Positions 1 through 11,948 of a stretch of DNA of 64,000 nucleotides are shown piece after piece. Origin of the DNA: Telopea speciosissima (taxonomy: Eukaryota > Streptophyta > Magnoliopsida > Proteales > Proteaceae). A model generated the notes under the pieces. That model was not told the origin of the DNA. It was given only the letters and a program-made list of their open reading frames with translations, and searched no databases. The position numbers and the translations under genes are program-made. The stretch is from contig NC_057924.1 of assembly GCF_018873765.1 (NCBI RefSeq), forward strand, positions 19,401,542-19,465,541. Reading direction: 5' to 3'. How positions within the stretch are numbered: the stretch's first letter is position 1; every line of letters starts with the position of its first letter.

Positions 1-794
1 TGAAATATGAAAGGACTACATTGAATCAACAAAAATGCAGTAATTATACCTGTATGGTTGTATTCCCCTGGCTCAGGGGAGATAGACGAATGGACTGACG
101 CCGATTCTTTCTCGGCAGAGTAACGGCTCTTTCAAGTGATTTGGAGAGGGGTAAACAGACATAATAACGTCTGTAATAAAGGAGTTTTGATGGTTATCCG
201 TGCACAAACGGGATAACAACGCCAAGGAACCAAAGTGCTCTATACTCAGAGGGACAATCGAAGGATCTGTCCGCCATAAGAAAATTTCAAGCACTCACAC
301 TCTCATGAGAGAAGGAGGAGACATGAGGGTGAAAAGGGAGGAAAATAGGCTAGGAATCACTTGGGGAGGGTCTCTCCACCCAATCCTCCTTGGGAAATGT
401 GGGAGGGGACCCTCCTATTTATAGGGAGGGACCCCTTCTCTCTCCTGGCCGGATAAGTCCTCCACGGCGCCGTGGGTGACGTCAGCAGGCTGATGTCACA
501 CCCCCTCATGGCACCGTGGAAATCCGGTACACACCCCCACAGTGCCATGTGAAGGCGCCCACGGTGCCGTGGGAAGGCGTCCACGGCGTCGTGGGAAGAG
601 TCCACGGCGCCGTGGGAGCGCAGTGCCATTTTTCCTTATTTTTGGGGTTAAAATGGGCCATTTTATGTTCAGCGTGGTTTTTGGTCTTATGGGTCAGGTA
701 TCTTGGGTCTAAAAAGAGGGAGAGTGCGTCGTCCATCGTCCATGTCCCGTTGTCATCATCGCCAATTAGGGGTGACCAAAAATCAGTGTCTACA
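1..794 (-). mobile_element. LTR-like fragment of a Ty3/gypsy-type retrotransposon
   Basis: No credible coding sequence is present. Read on the reverse strand, the right edge begins TGTAGACACTGATTTTTGG (from 794 downward), the kind of start seen in plant gypsy LTRs, and a TATA-like CTATAAATAG lies at about 413-423 with a plausible leader after it. The right edge abuts the zinc knuckle of a LINE ORF1, so the LTR either inserted into that LINE or was the LINE's target. The left end lies outside the window, so no target duplication can be checked. The orientation is an inference. Confidence 0.4.
461..620. repeat. Tandem short palindromes, GC-rich
   Basis: A roughly 20-22 bp unit built on the palindrome CCACGGCGCCGTGG recurs several times, for example at 462-475, 557-572, 580-595 and 600-615, with CGTC and GGTGCC variants and degenerate copies near 506-550. 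Each unit can form a hairpin. The array lies on the upstream side of the TATA-like site of the putative reverse-strand LTR, where enhancer-like repeats often sit in LTRs; that role is inference. Confidence 0.7.
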
Positions 795-1480
795 CTGTGG
801 TTTTTGTAGGAGAGTAGGGTATGCCTTCAGTAACTGCAACGAGCATTTAGCGGTGGAGGCGAGAAAGAAAATAGTGGCGAAGGATTCAAATGTTACTATT
901 GCTCTGGAGAACAGAAATTTGGGCTCGTCGAACAGGCCTCGCTCAGCTAGCAAGGAGAGTTCTAGGTCTCCCTCCTCCATTCCTTCTAGGATTCCTGAAA
1001 CCGTTGGTTCGTGTGTGGAGGTGGTCGGAGGGAGCCCTCTGGGGAACGGTGGTGATGCTTCAGCTGGAAACAGTGGTGACCTGTTTATGGAAAGAAACTA
1101 GGAGGGTGATACGTTGCCAGATTTGGCTCAACTTGTTGGTGTTATTTTGGAAGGGAATCCACGCCTTTCCATTGGTGGAGCTGCCTATATGGTTAATGAA
1201 GATAGAAGAGATCAAAGGAGTAGTGACCATAAGATGGCTGCCTCTGATTAGGGCGATGCAAGAATGGAAACACATCCACGCAATTCGGGTAGAGTGGATA
1301 TTATGCACCGTGACGTGGTGGTCTCTAGTCCGGGTCACGGATCGGGCCATGCAGATCATTTTACAGTGAACAATAGCCAATTTGGTGGGGCCGGGGCGAG
1401 GGTCGGGGGGCCTGGTGCTGTTTCAGCTTGTGGTGGAAGGAATGCTAGTAGTTCAAAAACCTCCTCCCCCTAGGAGCAGA
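795..1480 (+). pseudogene. LINE1 ORF1 remnant with CCHC zinc knuckle
   Basis: LINE ORF1 proteins bind the element RNA. The piece starts at a zinc knuckle of spacing CX2CX4HX4C, readable at 798-840 as C-GF-C-RRVG-Y-AFSN-C, so the histidine is replaced by tyrosine. Downstream (to about 1100 in the same frame) the peptide is rich in Ser, Arg and Pro, typical of the tail after the knuckle. Gly/Val-rich segments in other frames follow up to the ORF2 start. Both the N-terminal part and a continuous frame are missing. It is recognised from motif and position only. Confidence 0.6.
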
Positions 1481-1746
1481 ACCGTGGCACCATAGTGGAG
1501 GGGAATTGGTGGTGGTTCTCCCCGTGGATACGTTGCATGTGGTGGGGGAATTGGCAGAGACGTCCATTGTTAACGAAATAGTGGTGGTGCATGCGAAGGA
1601 AGTAGCTGCCATTGACAATGCAGCCCTGCATGTAGAGATGACGGGTGCGCTACAGTCGAAGCTGCACAAAGGAAGACTGGGTTCACAAGTGGATCTGCAG
1701 GGTCACAAATGCCCAGAGCGTTTGGGGGCAAAATGTTTCAGTGCTC

Positions 1747-4700
1747 AATGAAAGTCCTCTTCTGGAATATAAGAGGTAGTAGGAAAAATGCAGCTCGCTT
1801 GGCGCTGTCGTCTATTATCTCAGACTCGAGACCGGATTTAATTTGTTTGGCTGAACCTAAGGTAGAGATTAATAAATTCCAGCTTTATTTTTCAATAAAC
1901 TGGGTTACTCGGTAGACTTTATTCACAACTTGCGTTCGGGAGCCACCCCAAATTTGTGGATCATCTGGAAAATGGAGATGGCTAGGCCTTTTGTGATCGC
2001 CAGTTCGGACCAGCACATCTCTATGTCAGTGTTGTGGAGAGGTAATTTACTATATATCTCAGCCAGTCATGCTAGATGTTTGCGCGTGGATAGGCAGAAG
2101 TTGTTGTTAGATTTGATCAACCTTAATTTGGGTTCGGTTCCTTGGCTTGTGACAGGGGATTTTAATAACGCTGCTGTCAAAAGAGAAGAGAGGCCCACGG
2201 GTTTTCTCTGTAGGCTCGGCCTTAGAGTTTGGTCCTTGGGTCGACTCTTGCAACCTCATCTCAGTGCCCTCCTTTGGTAAAAAAATTACTTGGTCGAAAA
2301 ATAGGGTGAGGGGTCGTGTGGAGGCAATTTTGGATCGAAGTTTTGGTAACTCTAAGTGGATTGAAATGTTTCAAGGTTGCTCTCAACATGCCTTGGCCCG
2401 GGTGGCTTCGGATCATTCCCCCCTCCTTATTGGCCATGAGTCTTGGAGTAAGTCGACCAATGCCCCATTTAGATTCCATTTGTTTTGGATGGAGAATCCT
2501 AATTTTTTGGAGGAGGTGCAACAGTCTTGGAGGCAGCCGGTCATGGGCTCCCCAATCTTCATTTTGAGGTAGAAACTCAAGAGGTTGAAGTTGGTTCTAA
2601 GATAGCAGTCCCAAGAGGCTTTCCCGAATTTGATTCAGGCGGTGAAGGAGGCTAAGTTTAAGGTTGAGGAGGTGTGGGAAACTATGGAGGCATGTCGGGT
2701 CAATGAGTTCTTATTTGGGCAGGAAGCAGATGCAAAAACTAGATACCTGCTTGCTTTGAAAGAATGTGAGAAGCTCTGGAGGGAAAAATCCAGAAATAAA
2801 TGGCTCAAAGAGGGTGGTTGCAACTCTAAGTTTTTCCATCTTTCTACGGTGATAAGGAGGGAAAAAAATAAAATCAGATTAAATGCCTTAAAAAAGGTGA
2901 TACAACGGTGGTGGTTAATCCGGCTGATTTGGCAGAGTATATATGCAGTTTTTTTGAAGATTTCCACAAGGCGGTCCCCTTGGCCGAGCACCTGGACCTT
3001 CTTGATTTGATCCCCAATGTCTTGGGGGCGGAAGATAGGAAGGCTTTGGAGCTGGTCCCTGGGATTGATGAAGTTAAGGGTGCTGTGTGGGACCTCGACC
3101 TCGACAGTTCACCTAGGCCGGATGGGTTCCAGGGTTGTTTTTTAGGCGATGTTGGGAGATCGTGGGGACTGATGTGGGGAGGGCTGTGGCTAACTTTTTC
3201 AGGGAAGGGATCATGCCTAAAGGGACGAATAATTTCTTCATCTCCTTGATTCCCAAGGTGGAGGGTGCGATCTCGTTGGGCAAATTTTGCCTTATCTGTA
3301 TAGGTAACCTCTTCTGCAAAATTATTTCAAAGATTCTGGCTAACAGGTTGGGGGCGCTTCTTCCCCTTCTGGTTTTTGAGGAACAGGGGGCATTCCAGAA
3401 AGGCAAGGTTATGTTTTCAAATATCTACTTAGCTTCGGAGATGAGTAATTTGATGCATAAGGCGATGAGGGGTGGTGGTATAGGGCTCAAGTTAGATGTA
3501 TAGAAGGCTTATGACTCTCTCTCTTGGGACTTTCTCTTCCTGGTGTTGCAGAGGTTTGGTTTTAGTGATAGATGGCTATAGTGGCTGCATACTATGCTGA
3601 CCTCTACAAGAATTTCAGTGATGGTGAATGGGGTACCTGTTGGGTTTTTTGGGGTGGAAAGGGGGCTGCGGAAAGGAAACCCTCTCTCTCCCTTACTGTT
3701 TATTATTACGGAGGAAGTTTTCTATAGGGGTCTGAAAAGGCTTGTGGAGGAGAACAAGATCCTTCCCTTTAGTGGTCCTAGAGGTGTCCCCACCCCTGGA
3801 CACTTACTTTTTGCTGATGATGTGTTTATCTTTCTAAATGGTTCTATCAGTTATGTTCGTGAGTTGAAGGCCTTCCTGGAAAAATATCAAAGTTTCTCGG
3901 GGCAAAAATTCAACCTGGAGAAAAGTAAGTTATTTTGTGGTGCGATCATTCCTTTGAGAAGACGGTGGATTTTGGACTTGCTTAACATCCCTTTGTGCAA
4001 GCTCCCTACGAGGTACCTGGGGATTGAAATTTTTAAAGGAAGAATCACTAGAGACAAACTAATGCCCTTGGTAGATAAGTTCAAAAGTCAGCTTTCAGGC
4101 TGGAAAGGCAAGCTCCTCTCCTTTGCAGGTCATGTAGGGATGGTGCGATCAGTGATGTTAAGTGTGCCTGTTCATAACTTCCCCATCTATTAGTGGCCCT
4201 CTTCCCTTGTGACATTGATGGAGAGATGGATGAGAAACTTCATTTGGGAAAGAGACATTGAGGCTCAAAAGGTCATGACTGTTAGTGGGATGTGGTTTGC
4301 AAGCCTAAGGGGGAAGGCGGTTTGGGCATTCGCAGGCTTCATGACATTAATAAGGCTCTTTTGTGTAAGTTGGCTTGGTCCATTAAATATGAGAACTCGG
4401 TGTTGTGCAACTTCTTGAGAGCCAGATTGATTCACTCTGATGGGTCTTTAAAGTTCCCCTCGCCTTCCTCTTCGATCCTGCCAGGTATCCGCAAGGTGTG
4501 GGACCTAATCGAGCAAAATAAAAGATGGGTTATTGGTAATGGCAAGTCGGTTCGGTTTTGGATTGATTCCTGGCTGGGTAATGAGTCAATTGCCAGTGCT
4601 TTGAGGCTTGGATCGGGCTTATTTATGGACAAAATAGCTAGTGTGTCTGATTTCATTGAAAGTAGTTCTTGGTCCCTCCCTCAGGTTCGGTCTCGGTTCC

Positions 4701-5887
4701 TTGGTGACATCTTTGAGTCTATTAAGTCTATTACTCTTCCCAACTCGCCATCTTTGGACTCTTGCTTCTGGGGCTACACCCCTTCTAGTAGGGTCTCTGT
4801 GAAGTCAGTGTGGGAGGTGCTTAGAAGGAAATCCCCCACCACCCATTGGGCGGCCATAGTGTGGAACAAATCCCTCCTTCCAAGACACTCTTGCTTTGCT
4901 TGGCGGCTAGTTCTTGGTAAAACGCTTACTGATGTGGCATTGGCTAGAAGAGGGGTGAGTCTGGTGTCCCACTGTGAGATGTGTGCATCACATGAGGAGT
5001 CGGATACACATTTGTTTTTGGAATGCCCTTACTCTCTTTGTTTATGGCAGAGGTTCATGGATATTTTCAATGTTCAATGGCCAAGCCCGGTTTCAATGGA
5101 AGAGTTTCTGCTTTGGGGGAAAAGAAAAGCTAGAGTGGTTCCTATGAAGGACGCCTGGGTAGTGGGCCTGATCATATTGGTGTATAGTATTTGGCTGGAA
5201 CAAAATAACAGAAGGTTTGATGGGTTTGCCTCGGACGTGGAGAAGGTTTGGTTTGGTTTCCTTGTTTCCCTGCAGGAGCTCTCTTGGTCCTTTACCAATC
5301 CGGTCTCCTCGATTCTTGACCTATGCTGTGCTAGAAGACTGAGCATTCCCGCCCTCCCCAATCCTCCTAGGGTGATGGTTGAAGTAAGGTGGCGCTGCCC
5401 TTCCCCTGGCTGGGTGAAACTCAATGTGGACGGATGTTTGTTAGGGAACCCGGGAAGGGCTGGAGCGGGTGGAGTTCTTAGAGATGATCGGGCCATCCCT
5501 ATTTCTACGTTTAACATTTTTCTTGGGACCTTGACCAACTATGAGGCTGAGTTCAGGGTCATTTTCCTTGGTTTGATGAGAGCTAAAGAGCTTGGGGTCA
5601 CTCAGCTTTGGGTGGAGTGTGACTCTATGGCTGTGGTGGAAGCGCTTCGCGCCAGGTCTATCCCTTGGTTCATCATTCAACAGTGGATGGGTCTGCTACC
5701 ATTTCTCCGCTCCATTTCTTGGAAGGTAACCCATTGTTTCAGAGAAGTGAATCTAGTGGTGGACTTTCTGGTGAAGTTGGCTGCGAAAAGGGCATCTTCC
5801 TCGCCTTGGTTTTTGGAGTTTCCCCCTTCGATCCAGGCATTACTGTCAGACGATGCTTTGAGTAGGCCCGGGTTCAGATTTGCTTAG
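1747..5887 (+). pseudogene. LINE1 ORF2: endonuclease, reverse transcriptase, RNase H (frameshifted)
   Basis: ORF2 nicks the target and copies the element RNA by target-primed reverse transcription. The endonuclease begins near 1747 (VLFWNIRGS, then LAEPK) and runs to about 2570, with a TGDFN motif near 2155. The reverse transcriptase spans about 3080-4190: a PDGF motif, SLIPKVEG, GAFQKGK, KAYDSLSWDF and the catalytic FADD near 3810. A stop (TAG) replaces the Gln expected before KAYD at about 3501. From 4292 to 5887 a single 531-codon open stretch carries the zf-RVT segment (Cys/His near 4970-5040) and RNase H with the acidic positions NVDG, YEAE, ECDS and VVDF. At least four frame changes occur, so no complete protein can be made. 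Confidence 0.9.
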
Positions 5888-6030
5888 TTTCCTAGGCTGT
5901 TTTGCTTGCTGTCGCTAGCCTTGGTGTTAGTGAGGTGTTTTTGTACTCGTCTGGGTCTGCCTAGATGTTTTCTTCTTGTATTCTTTCTTATTTTTTAATA
6001 TAATCCTACTAATCTTTAGCAAAAAAAAAT

Positions 6031-6173
6031 AGGGAGAATGTTCTCTGTGCCGAGGGCGCAGGCTACCCCCAGACACATGAGGGTGGGTGCAATGACCACC
6101 CTGCCCTTCTGAGTGTCAGGTCCATGTGTCTGGGTGCAGTCTGCGTTGCAGCACAGAGAACATGAGCCCTTTT
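6031..6173. mobile_element. Foldback MITE-like element
   Basis: The two halves are inverted copies of each other for about 50 bp: the left contains ATGTTCTCTGTGC and CCCAGACACATG, and both occur in reverse complement at the right end (about 6120-6165). There is no coding capacity. It sits immediately after the LINE1 poly(A). AAAT occurs at both edges (6027-6030 and 6174-6177) and could be a target duplication, although it overlaps the poly(A). The superfamily is not determined. Confidence 0.7.
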
Positions 6174-6201
6174 AAATATTATAATTGGGAGAAAGCCAAA
6201 A

Positions 6202-6217
6202 CACTTAGTTTGATTTT
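6202..6217. repeat. LINE2 target-site duplication, left copy
   Basis: CACTTAGTTTGATTTT occurs here and again, identically, at 15839-15854. The right part of this copy merges with the T run that is the LINE2 poly(A) read on the reverse strand. This is the expected arrangement for a reverse-oriented LINE. Confidence 0.88.
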
Positions 6218-6599
6218 TTTTCTTCACTAAAAGGATGAATTTGTATTAAAGAAAGAAAATAATTACAAGAAAGAGAAGGACTACAGCCCAGAACTCAAAC
6301 AAGAAGCCAGAATAGACCCTCCCACCTTTGGCATGGCCATCAACATGAGGGACTAAAAGGCACAATCAAACAAACACTACAACCAGAAAAAACTAATGAA
6401 ACCGATATCTCGGCCTACATTGCGCATCCATAAGAAGTTCATCTTTAATAAAAGATGGAAAAGACACCATCATAGAAGAGACACCCTGCTTCATTTTGTT
6501 AACTTTGCTAAGAAATCCACCAGAGGGTTACTTTCTCTGAAACAATGGGAAATCTTCCAATCAATAGATTGAAGATAAGATTGTAAACCCAACCAACAT

Positions 6600-9500
6600 T
6601 GTCGCAGGAACTAGGGGATGCTTCCTTGAGAAACAGAGATAGCCACAACATTTGAATCACACTCGATCCAAAGGGAAGAAATATTCATCCTACGAGCATG
6701 ATCCATGCCTAAAATAAGACCATAAAACTCAGCCTCAAAGTTATTTTTGATACCCAAGAATTGTCTAAAGGAAAAAACCACAGTAGCCTGGTCGTCTCGA
6801 AGAACTCCTCCAGCACCTGCGCTACCTGGATTACCAAGCGAACAGCCATCAATGTTGAGCTTCATCCATTGAGATGGAGGCGCAACCCAAAAAACCTCCA
6901 GTAATCTTTGTGACTTTCGGGGGAGATAATGGAGGTTCAAATGTCTCGCCTGAGAAAGGTCAGTATGTGAAGAAATACAGAGCATAAAAAGAGGAGAGAG
7001 CACTGAACTCTTTAAACACCAAATCTGAAATCTGAGCTTGGGATCTATACTTTGAATCAAAGCACCTACGATTCCTCTCCAGCCAAATAAAATAAGGGAT
7101 CAAGATCAACCCTGCTATCCATGCCTCCTTTAAGGAAATAATAGTAGCTTTCCGCTTCCACCAACGAAAAATATCCAAAAAGAACTATGTTGAATCCACC
7201 CCAAGCCAAAGGCTGAAGAAAAATGAGACCAAATTGACCGAGGAAAATCACGGCCAATAAAAACATGGAATAATGATTCTTCAGCCGAGAAACAAAGATC
7301 ACATCTGGAAGGAAAAGAAACACCCTTGGCCAAGATTTTATCATCAATTGGAATCTTACCATGGAGGAGTTTCTAGCCAAACACCGATTGTCGAGGTTGA
7401 AGGCCTTTTTGCCAAATAACCGAGGACCAAACTACATGAGGATGACTTTTCTTGATGCATCCCAAGCAGATTTGACAGAAAATATACCAAATGGGGAACG
7501 GGACCAAAAATAGGAGTCCTCCCTCGGTGGAGAGGGGAGAATCACATCTTGGGGAGTAACAAAGATTTCAATACAAAATATTGACTCCACCTCTGGAAAA
7601 GACCAACCCGAATGGGAAATAAAATCAGAAACATAGCTCTTAAACCCCTTAAAAAAAGAGGGATTCAAGTTAGATTGCTGCAAAATTGACAAAGATCCAA
7701 GCCAAATATCAGACCAAAACTGAATTTTTGGACCATTTCCGACAATCCATCTTTCATGAGTATAAACAAAATCCCACACCCTTTTGACCCCTGGCTAGAT
7801 AGAAGAGGCTTTATAGTTGGATTTTAAAGACCCATCAGGGTTAATAAACCTTGCTCAGAAAAAGCACTCCATCACCAAATCTCCATGCTTTATCTGCCAG
7901 GTAAGTTTGCAGATCAAAGCCTTATTAATATCCCTTAACCTTTGAATCCCCAGCCCTCCTTCATTCTTAGGACAAGATACTAAGTCCCACTTCACTATAA
8001 CCTTCTTTGAAGCCTCAAGATCACCCACCCAAATAAAATTCTGAAACTAATGCTCCAAAGTCTTCATAGTCGAATCAGGCCACTAGTAAACTGAGCAGTT
8101 ATGAACTGGAATGACGGATATGACAGACTTCGCCAGTTCCACACCCCCTGCTGTTGAAAGAAGTTTTCCTTTCCAGTCCATGAGTCTACTTCTAACCTTG
8201 TCCAATATTGGAAGAAGGTGATCCCGCTTTACACGACCTTTGAAAATTTCTACACCCAAATAGCGATTAGGAAAGAAGCATTGAGCAATTCCCGAAAGAT
8301 CAGAAATGCTTTGCCTTCTACTAACAAGAACATTGCCGATGAATATCTTGCTCTTTTTTAGGTTAACCCGCTAGCCCGTGAACTCTTGATACTTTGTAAG
8401 AAATGACTTCAAATTTGAAATGCACCTGACTAATGCATTCATAAAGATAAACACATCATCAGCAAAAAGAAGATGACTGGGAACATTTACACCTCTTGCA
8501 CCAGGAAGAGCTTTGAACAAATTCCAAGCCAGAAGAGAGTTTAGACCTCTACACAACACTTCTTCTGCAAGGACGAAAAGCATAGGGGAGATTGGATCTC
8601 CTTGGCACAACTCCCTTTCAACACTAAAATAACCAACTGGACCACCATTAAGAAAATTTGAGATTCCTGAGGAGCACAGAAGTTGATGGATCCAACCAAT
8701 CCATCGGTCAGAGAAACCGAAGTACTAGAGAACCGCAAAAAGAAAATCCCAGGAAAGCGTATCATAAGCCTTCTGGATATCCAACTTAATGCCCATACCA
8801 CCACCCTTTGTTGCTGAGAACATAAGATTAGCAAGCTCCGAAGCAAGACTAATAATTTCAGTAATAATCTTGCCTTTCTGAAAAGCACCTTCCTCATCAG
8901 ACACCGATCTAGGAAGTTTGACCACCAATCTCGATGCAAGAACCTTAGAGATAGTTTTACAAAAAAGTTTGCCCATATAAATCAGTCTATATTTATCTAG
9001 ATACTGAGCACCCTCCACTTTAGGAATCAGAGTAATAAAACAACTGTTCACTCTTCTAGGGAGGGAACCGGAATAAAAGAAAAATCTGATGGCCCTGCAA
9101 AAATCATGAGAGACAACATCCCAACAATGCCTGAAGAAAGCTCTAGAAAACCCATCAGGGCCGGGGGAACTACCAAGGTCTAAATCCCAGACAACACCCT
9201 TGATCTCCTCATTAGAAGGAATAGCATCCAACCCCAAAATGTCCACATCATCAATCACTGTTGGAATAAAACCAAGAATCTCATTATGAGCCATTAAAGG
9301 AATAGCATTATGGAAATTTTCATAAAAACTCACCACATGGGAAGCAATCTGAGATTGGTTTGTAAGCAATGAGCCATCGTGTTTTTTTAAGAGATCTGAT
9401 AGAGCATTTTCCCCTCTTAATCTTGGTATAGAGGTGAAAAATTTTTGAGTTTCTATCTCCAAGCTTCATCTACCTGATTCGAGGCTTCCCTGTACAAAGC

Positions 9501-9990
9501 TTCTCATGATCATCTAAGGCCTTTAAATAGACTGATTTGGCATCCGCTTCTAAACCTAATAACCGATCATCCATACCCTCTTGTTCAATACAAATATGAA
9601 TGTCATCTAAATTCTTCTTGGCCTCCGCTAGAGCTATCTCGAAGTTTGAAAAAGCCGATCTTACCCACAACCGAATAATCAGTTTAAGTCGTTTAAGCTT
9701 TTGGTTTAAGCAGGCAATAGGGTTACCTCTCACCACTTCTTCCCAAGAGCTGGAAACTACATTAAGAAAATCCACATGCTCCATCCAGAATTTGTGGAAA
9801 CGAAAAGGGCAGTTAGATGGTTTAGGAATAGCATCAGATTGGATCAACAAAGGTTCATGATCTGAACCTATTCGCTGGAGGACTATTTGAGAGCAACCAT
9901 GAAAGAAAGAAAGCCAACTTTCAGAGCAAAAACTTCTATCAAGTTTGGCAGCCACATTACCCACTCTCCTATTGTTTGTCTAGGTAAACG
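6600..9990 (-). pseudogene. LINE2 ORF2, main part: reverse transcriptase to RNase H
   Basis: The piece resumes at RRVGNVAAKLDRSF (about 9970-9925), the end of the endonuclease. The reverse transcriptase lies on 9462-8370: SSPGPDGFSRAFF, TLIPKVEGA, GAFQKGK, KLDIQKAYDTLSWDF, then after a frame change FADDVFIF at about 8470-8450. The zf-RVT region (7380-7060) and the RNase H (6940-6610: LNIDGCSLGNPG, FEAEF, IECDS) follow. Frames change several times, and the Trp codon before the RRVG motif is now TAG. It is not expressible as one protein. Confidence 0.88.
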
Positions 9991-9995
9991 ACCGC
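9991..9995. repeat. Target-site duplication of the gypsy element, left (ACCGC)
   Basis: ACCGC before the TG of the left LTR pairs with ACTGC at 15330-15334 after the CA of the right LTR. One base differs. The LINE2 reading frame can be followed across this site on both sides, which confirms the junction. Confidence 0.8.
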
Positions 9996-10407
9996 TGATA
10001 GCAACTAATAGCGAAGGAAGAGAGAATTGAGGAAGAAGATAGGGAGAAGAAGAAGAGGAAGGAGAAGGAGACGAAGAAACAGAAGAAGAAGAGAAAGAGA
10101 AGAGAGCAGAGAGGAGTGGAGTTAATTCTTTTTTTTTCATATCAAAGGTGATCATTACACTTATATACCCTGTGAGAGGAAAAAACTGAAACTACGTTTA
10201 CTAACAAACTGTGGTCCCCTAACACTTCACATCTCAACTGGTTGAGTGGTACAGGTCTTATTTTATTACACATAATCATGTAAAGCTGTAGGGTGCTGAG
10301 TTTGCCTAACGGATCGACGCACAGGAGCTCCCAGTGAAGAACATATGGGATCTGATGTCACGTTGGCTGCTGAGGTGGCATCGAGGGGCCCATTGTGATC
10401 CATATCA
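9996..10407 (-). repeat. Gypsy 3' LTR
   Basis: The LTR runs from TGATAGCAAC to the CA of CCATATCA and matches the 14916-15329 copy along its whole length. It contains a purine-rich (GAA)n-like stretch at about 10010-10120. The coding frame of the polyprotein continues into it from the right. Confidence 0.93.
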
Positions 10408-11930
10408 TTGCTATCCTCTCCGGCAAGAACCTTTTCCTCAAGGTTCAACTAGGGAAACAATCTATGAAGTAGAGAGATATCCTCCCATGAAGTGTCCTCT
10501 AAAGGCAAGTCCTCCAACTGGACTAGTGCTTGACGTACGGATCGACCACGGCGCAGCAAGGTGTGAAAATTCAGGATGGCCTTAGGGGTGGGCTGAGCAT
10601 CTGGCTGAGTGAACAATGCTGGAATGGTAGCGGGCAACACCGGAGGAGGGCCCATGTAATTTTTAAGAAGCGAAACATGGAAGACTGGGTACAGGTGAGC
10701 TGTTGATGGTAACTCCAGCTTATATGCTACCTTACCAACCCTCGCCAGAATCTTGAAAGGTCCAAAATATCGATGCCCCAACTTCTGATGAGATCTGTGG
10801 GCAAGGGATTGTTGCCGATAAGGGCGGAGCTTGACCAATACCCAATCACCAACCAAGAACTCACGATATGTTCGTCCTTTATCAACTTGGGCTTTCATGC
10901 GAGCCTGTGCGCGGGCCAAGTTCAGTTGCAGAGTACGCAGTGTTTTATCCCTGGAGCGTAACTCGTGATCGACAGCCTCATTCACAGAACCATCGGGAAG
11001 GTAGTGGTGTAATGTTGGAGGTGGGAGACCATAAACTGCTTCAAAAGGTGTCAAACCTGTCGTCGAGTGGAAGGCCGTGTTGTACCAGAACTCGGCCCAA
11101 TGAAGGAATTTAACCCACTGATTTGGAGTATCCGATACAAAACACCGAAGATACATCTCCAAACAACGATTGACCACCTCCGTCTGGCCGGATTGAGGGT
11201 GATAGGCCATGCTCATGGCTAAAGTAGTACCCTGAAGTCTGAATAGTTCCTTCCAAAAGTTGCTCAAAAATAGAGGATCCCGATCACTTATAATGGAACG
11301 TGGGATGCCATGAAGCTTAGTAATGTGGATAGTGAACAGCTTAGCCACTTTGGTGCTTGTGAAATTAGGGGGAAGGGCACAGAAATGTGCGAATTGGGAA
11401 AGACGATCAACCACTATGAGTATCGCTGTCTTCCCTATCGAAGATGGTAATCCAGTGATAAAATCCATGGACAAATCCTCCCAGATCTGCTCGGGTATTG
11501 GCAAGGGCTGTAGTAGGCCTGCAGGTGACGTGGTAAGCACCTTCATTTGTTGACAGATGGCACAAGAAGCAATGTAGTGCTTGATATAAGTCCTCATTCT
11601 TTTCCAGTATAAACTCCCTGCTACTCGGCTATAGGTGCGATGGAACCCAGCATGCCCCCCAATAGGAGATGAGTGAAGTTCCTGTAAAAATAATTGACAA
11701 AGGCTGGAATCCGAAGGGAGGACAAGGCGCTGCTTGTAGTATAAAAGCCCTTGACGATGGGAATAATGGGGAAATGTAGCTGGGTCTTGGGCAAGTGCCT
11801 CGGTGGCAGCACGGAGCTTTGGGTGAGTGGCCACCTCCATACGCAGTTGATCTAAAAATCCCAGCTTGGGATAAGTAAAAGCCAACAGAGTGGCTGGCAC
11901 AGCAGGGGCTCGAGACAATGCATCCGCCAC
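10266..11930 (-). pseudogene. Gypsy pol: integrase with chromodomain-like C terminus
   Basis: Integrase inserts the cDNA copy into the genome. From the start near 11930 the frame has the end of RNase H (ADALSR), then the zinc-binding His/His/Cys/Cys region (HAGFHR, then CAICQQMK). The catalytic core follows with acidic residues at DFITGLP, SDRDPLF and GQTEVVNR. After the GPF/Y-like segment (RYFGPFKIL) comes a chromodomain-like tail (PKAIL, LVQLEDLPLEDTSWED). One TAG at about 10449 interrupts FP-stop-LNLEEKV where Gln is likely ancestral; the frame then runs on for about 60 codons into the LTR, ending at 10266. The chromodomain is why I call this a chromovirus. Confidence 0.9.
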
Positions 11931-11948
11931 CGTATTTTCTTTGCCCGA

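Larger units (their letters stand above)
795..6029 (+). mobile_element. LINE1: decayed L1-type non-LTR retrotransposon
   Basis: The forward-strand order is a zinc-knuckle ORF1 tail, apurinic-type endonuclease, reverse transcriptase, zf-RVT region, RNase H, a short 3' UTR and a poly(A) run at 6021-6029. This is the full L1-clade ORF2 layout with the plant-specific C-terminal RNase H. The reading frame moves among all three frames and has in-frame stops, so the element is dead. The upstream part of ORF1 is missing at the LTR-like boundary near 794. No target duplication was found. Confidence 0.92.

Noticed and set aside
890-1369. 159-codon forward open stretch
   Set aside because: It overlaps the LINE1 ORF1 tail in another frame, is rich in Trp and Leu without a domain, and is best explained as a shadow frame.
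6185-6206. TTGGGAGAAAGCC near LINE2 as its target duplication, with TTGGGAAAAAACC at 15870
   Set aside because: The match is imperfect and misplaced; the perfect 16-bp CACTTAGTTTGATTTT pair fits both the poly(A) and the truncation point.
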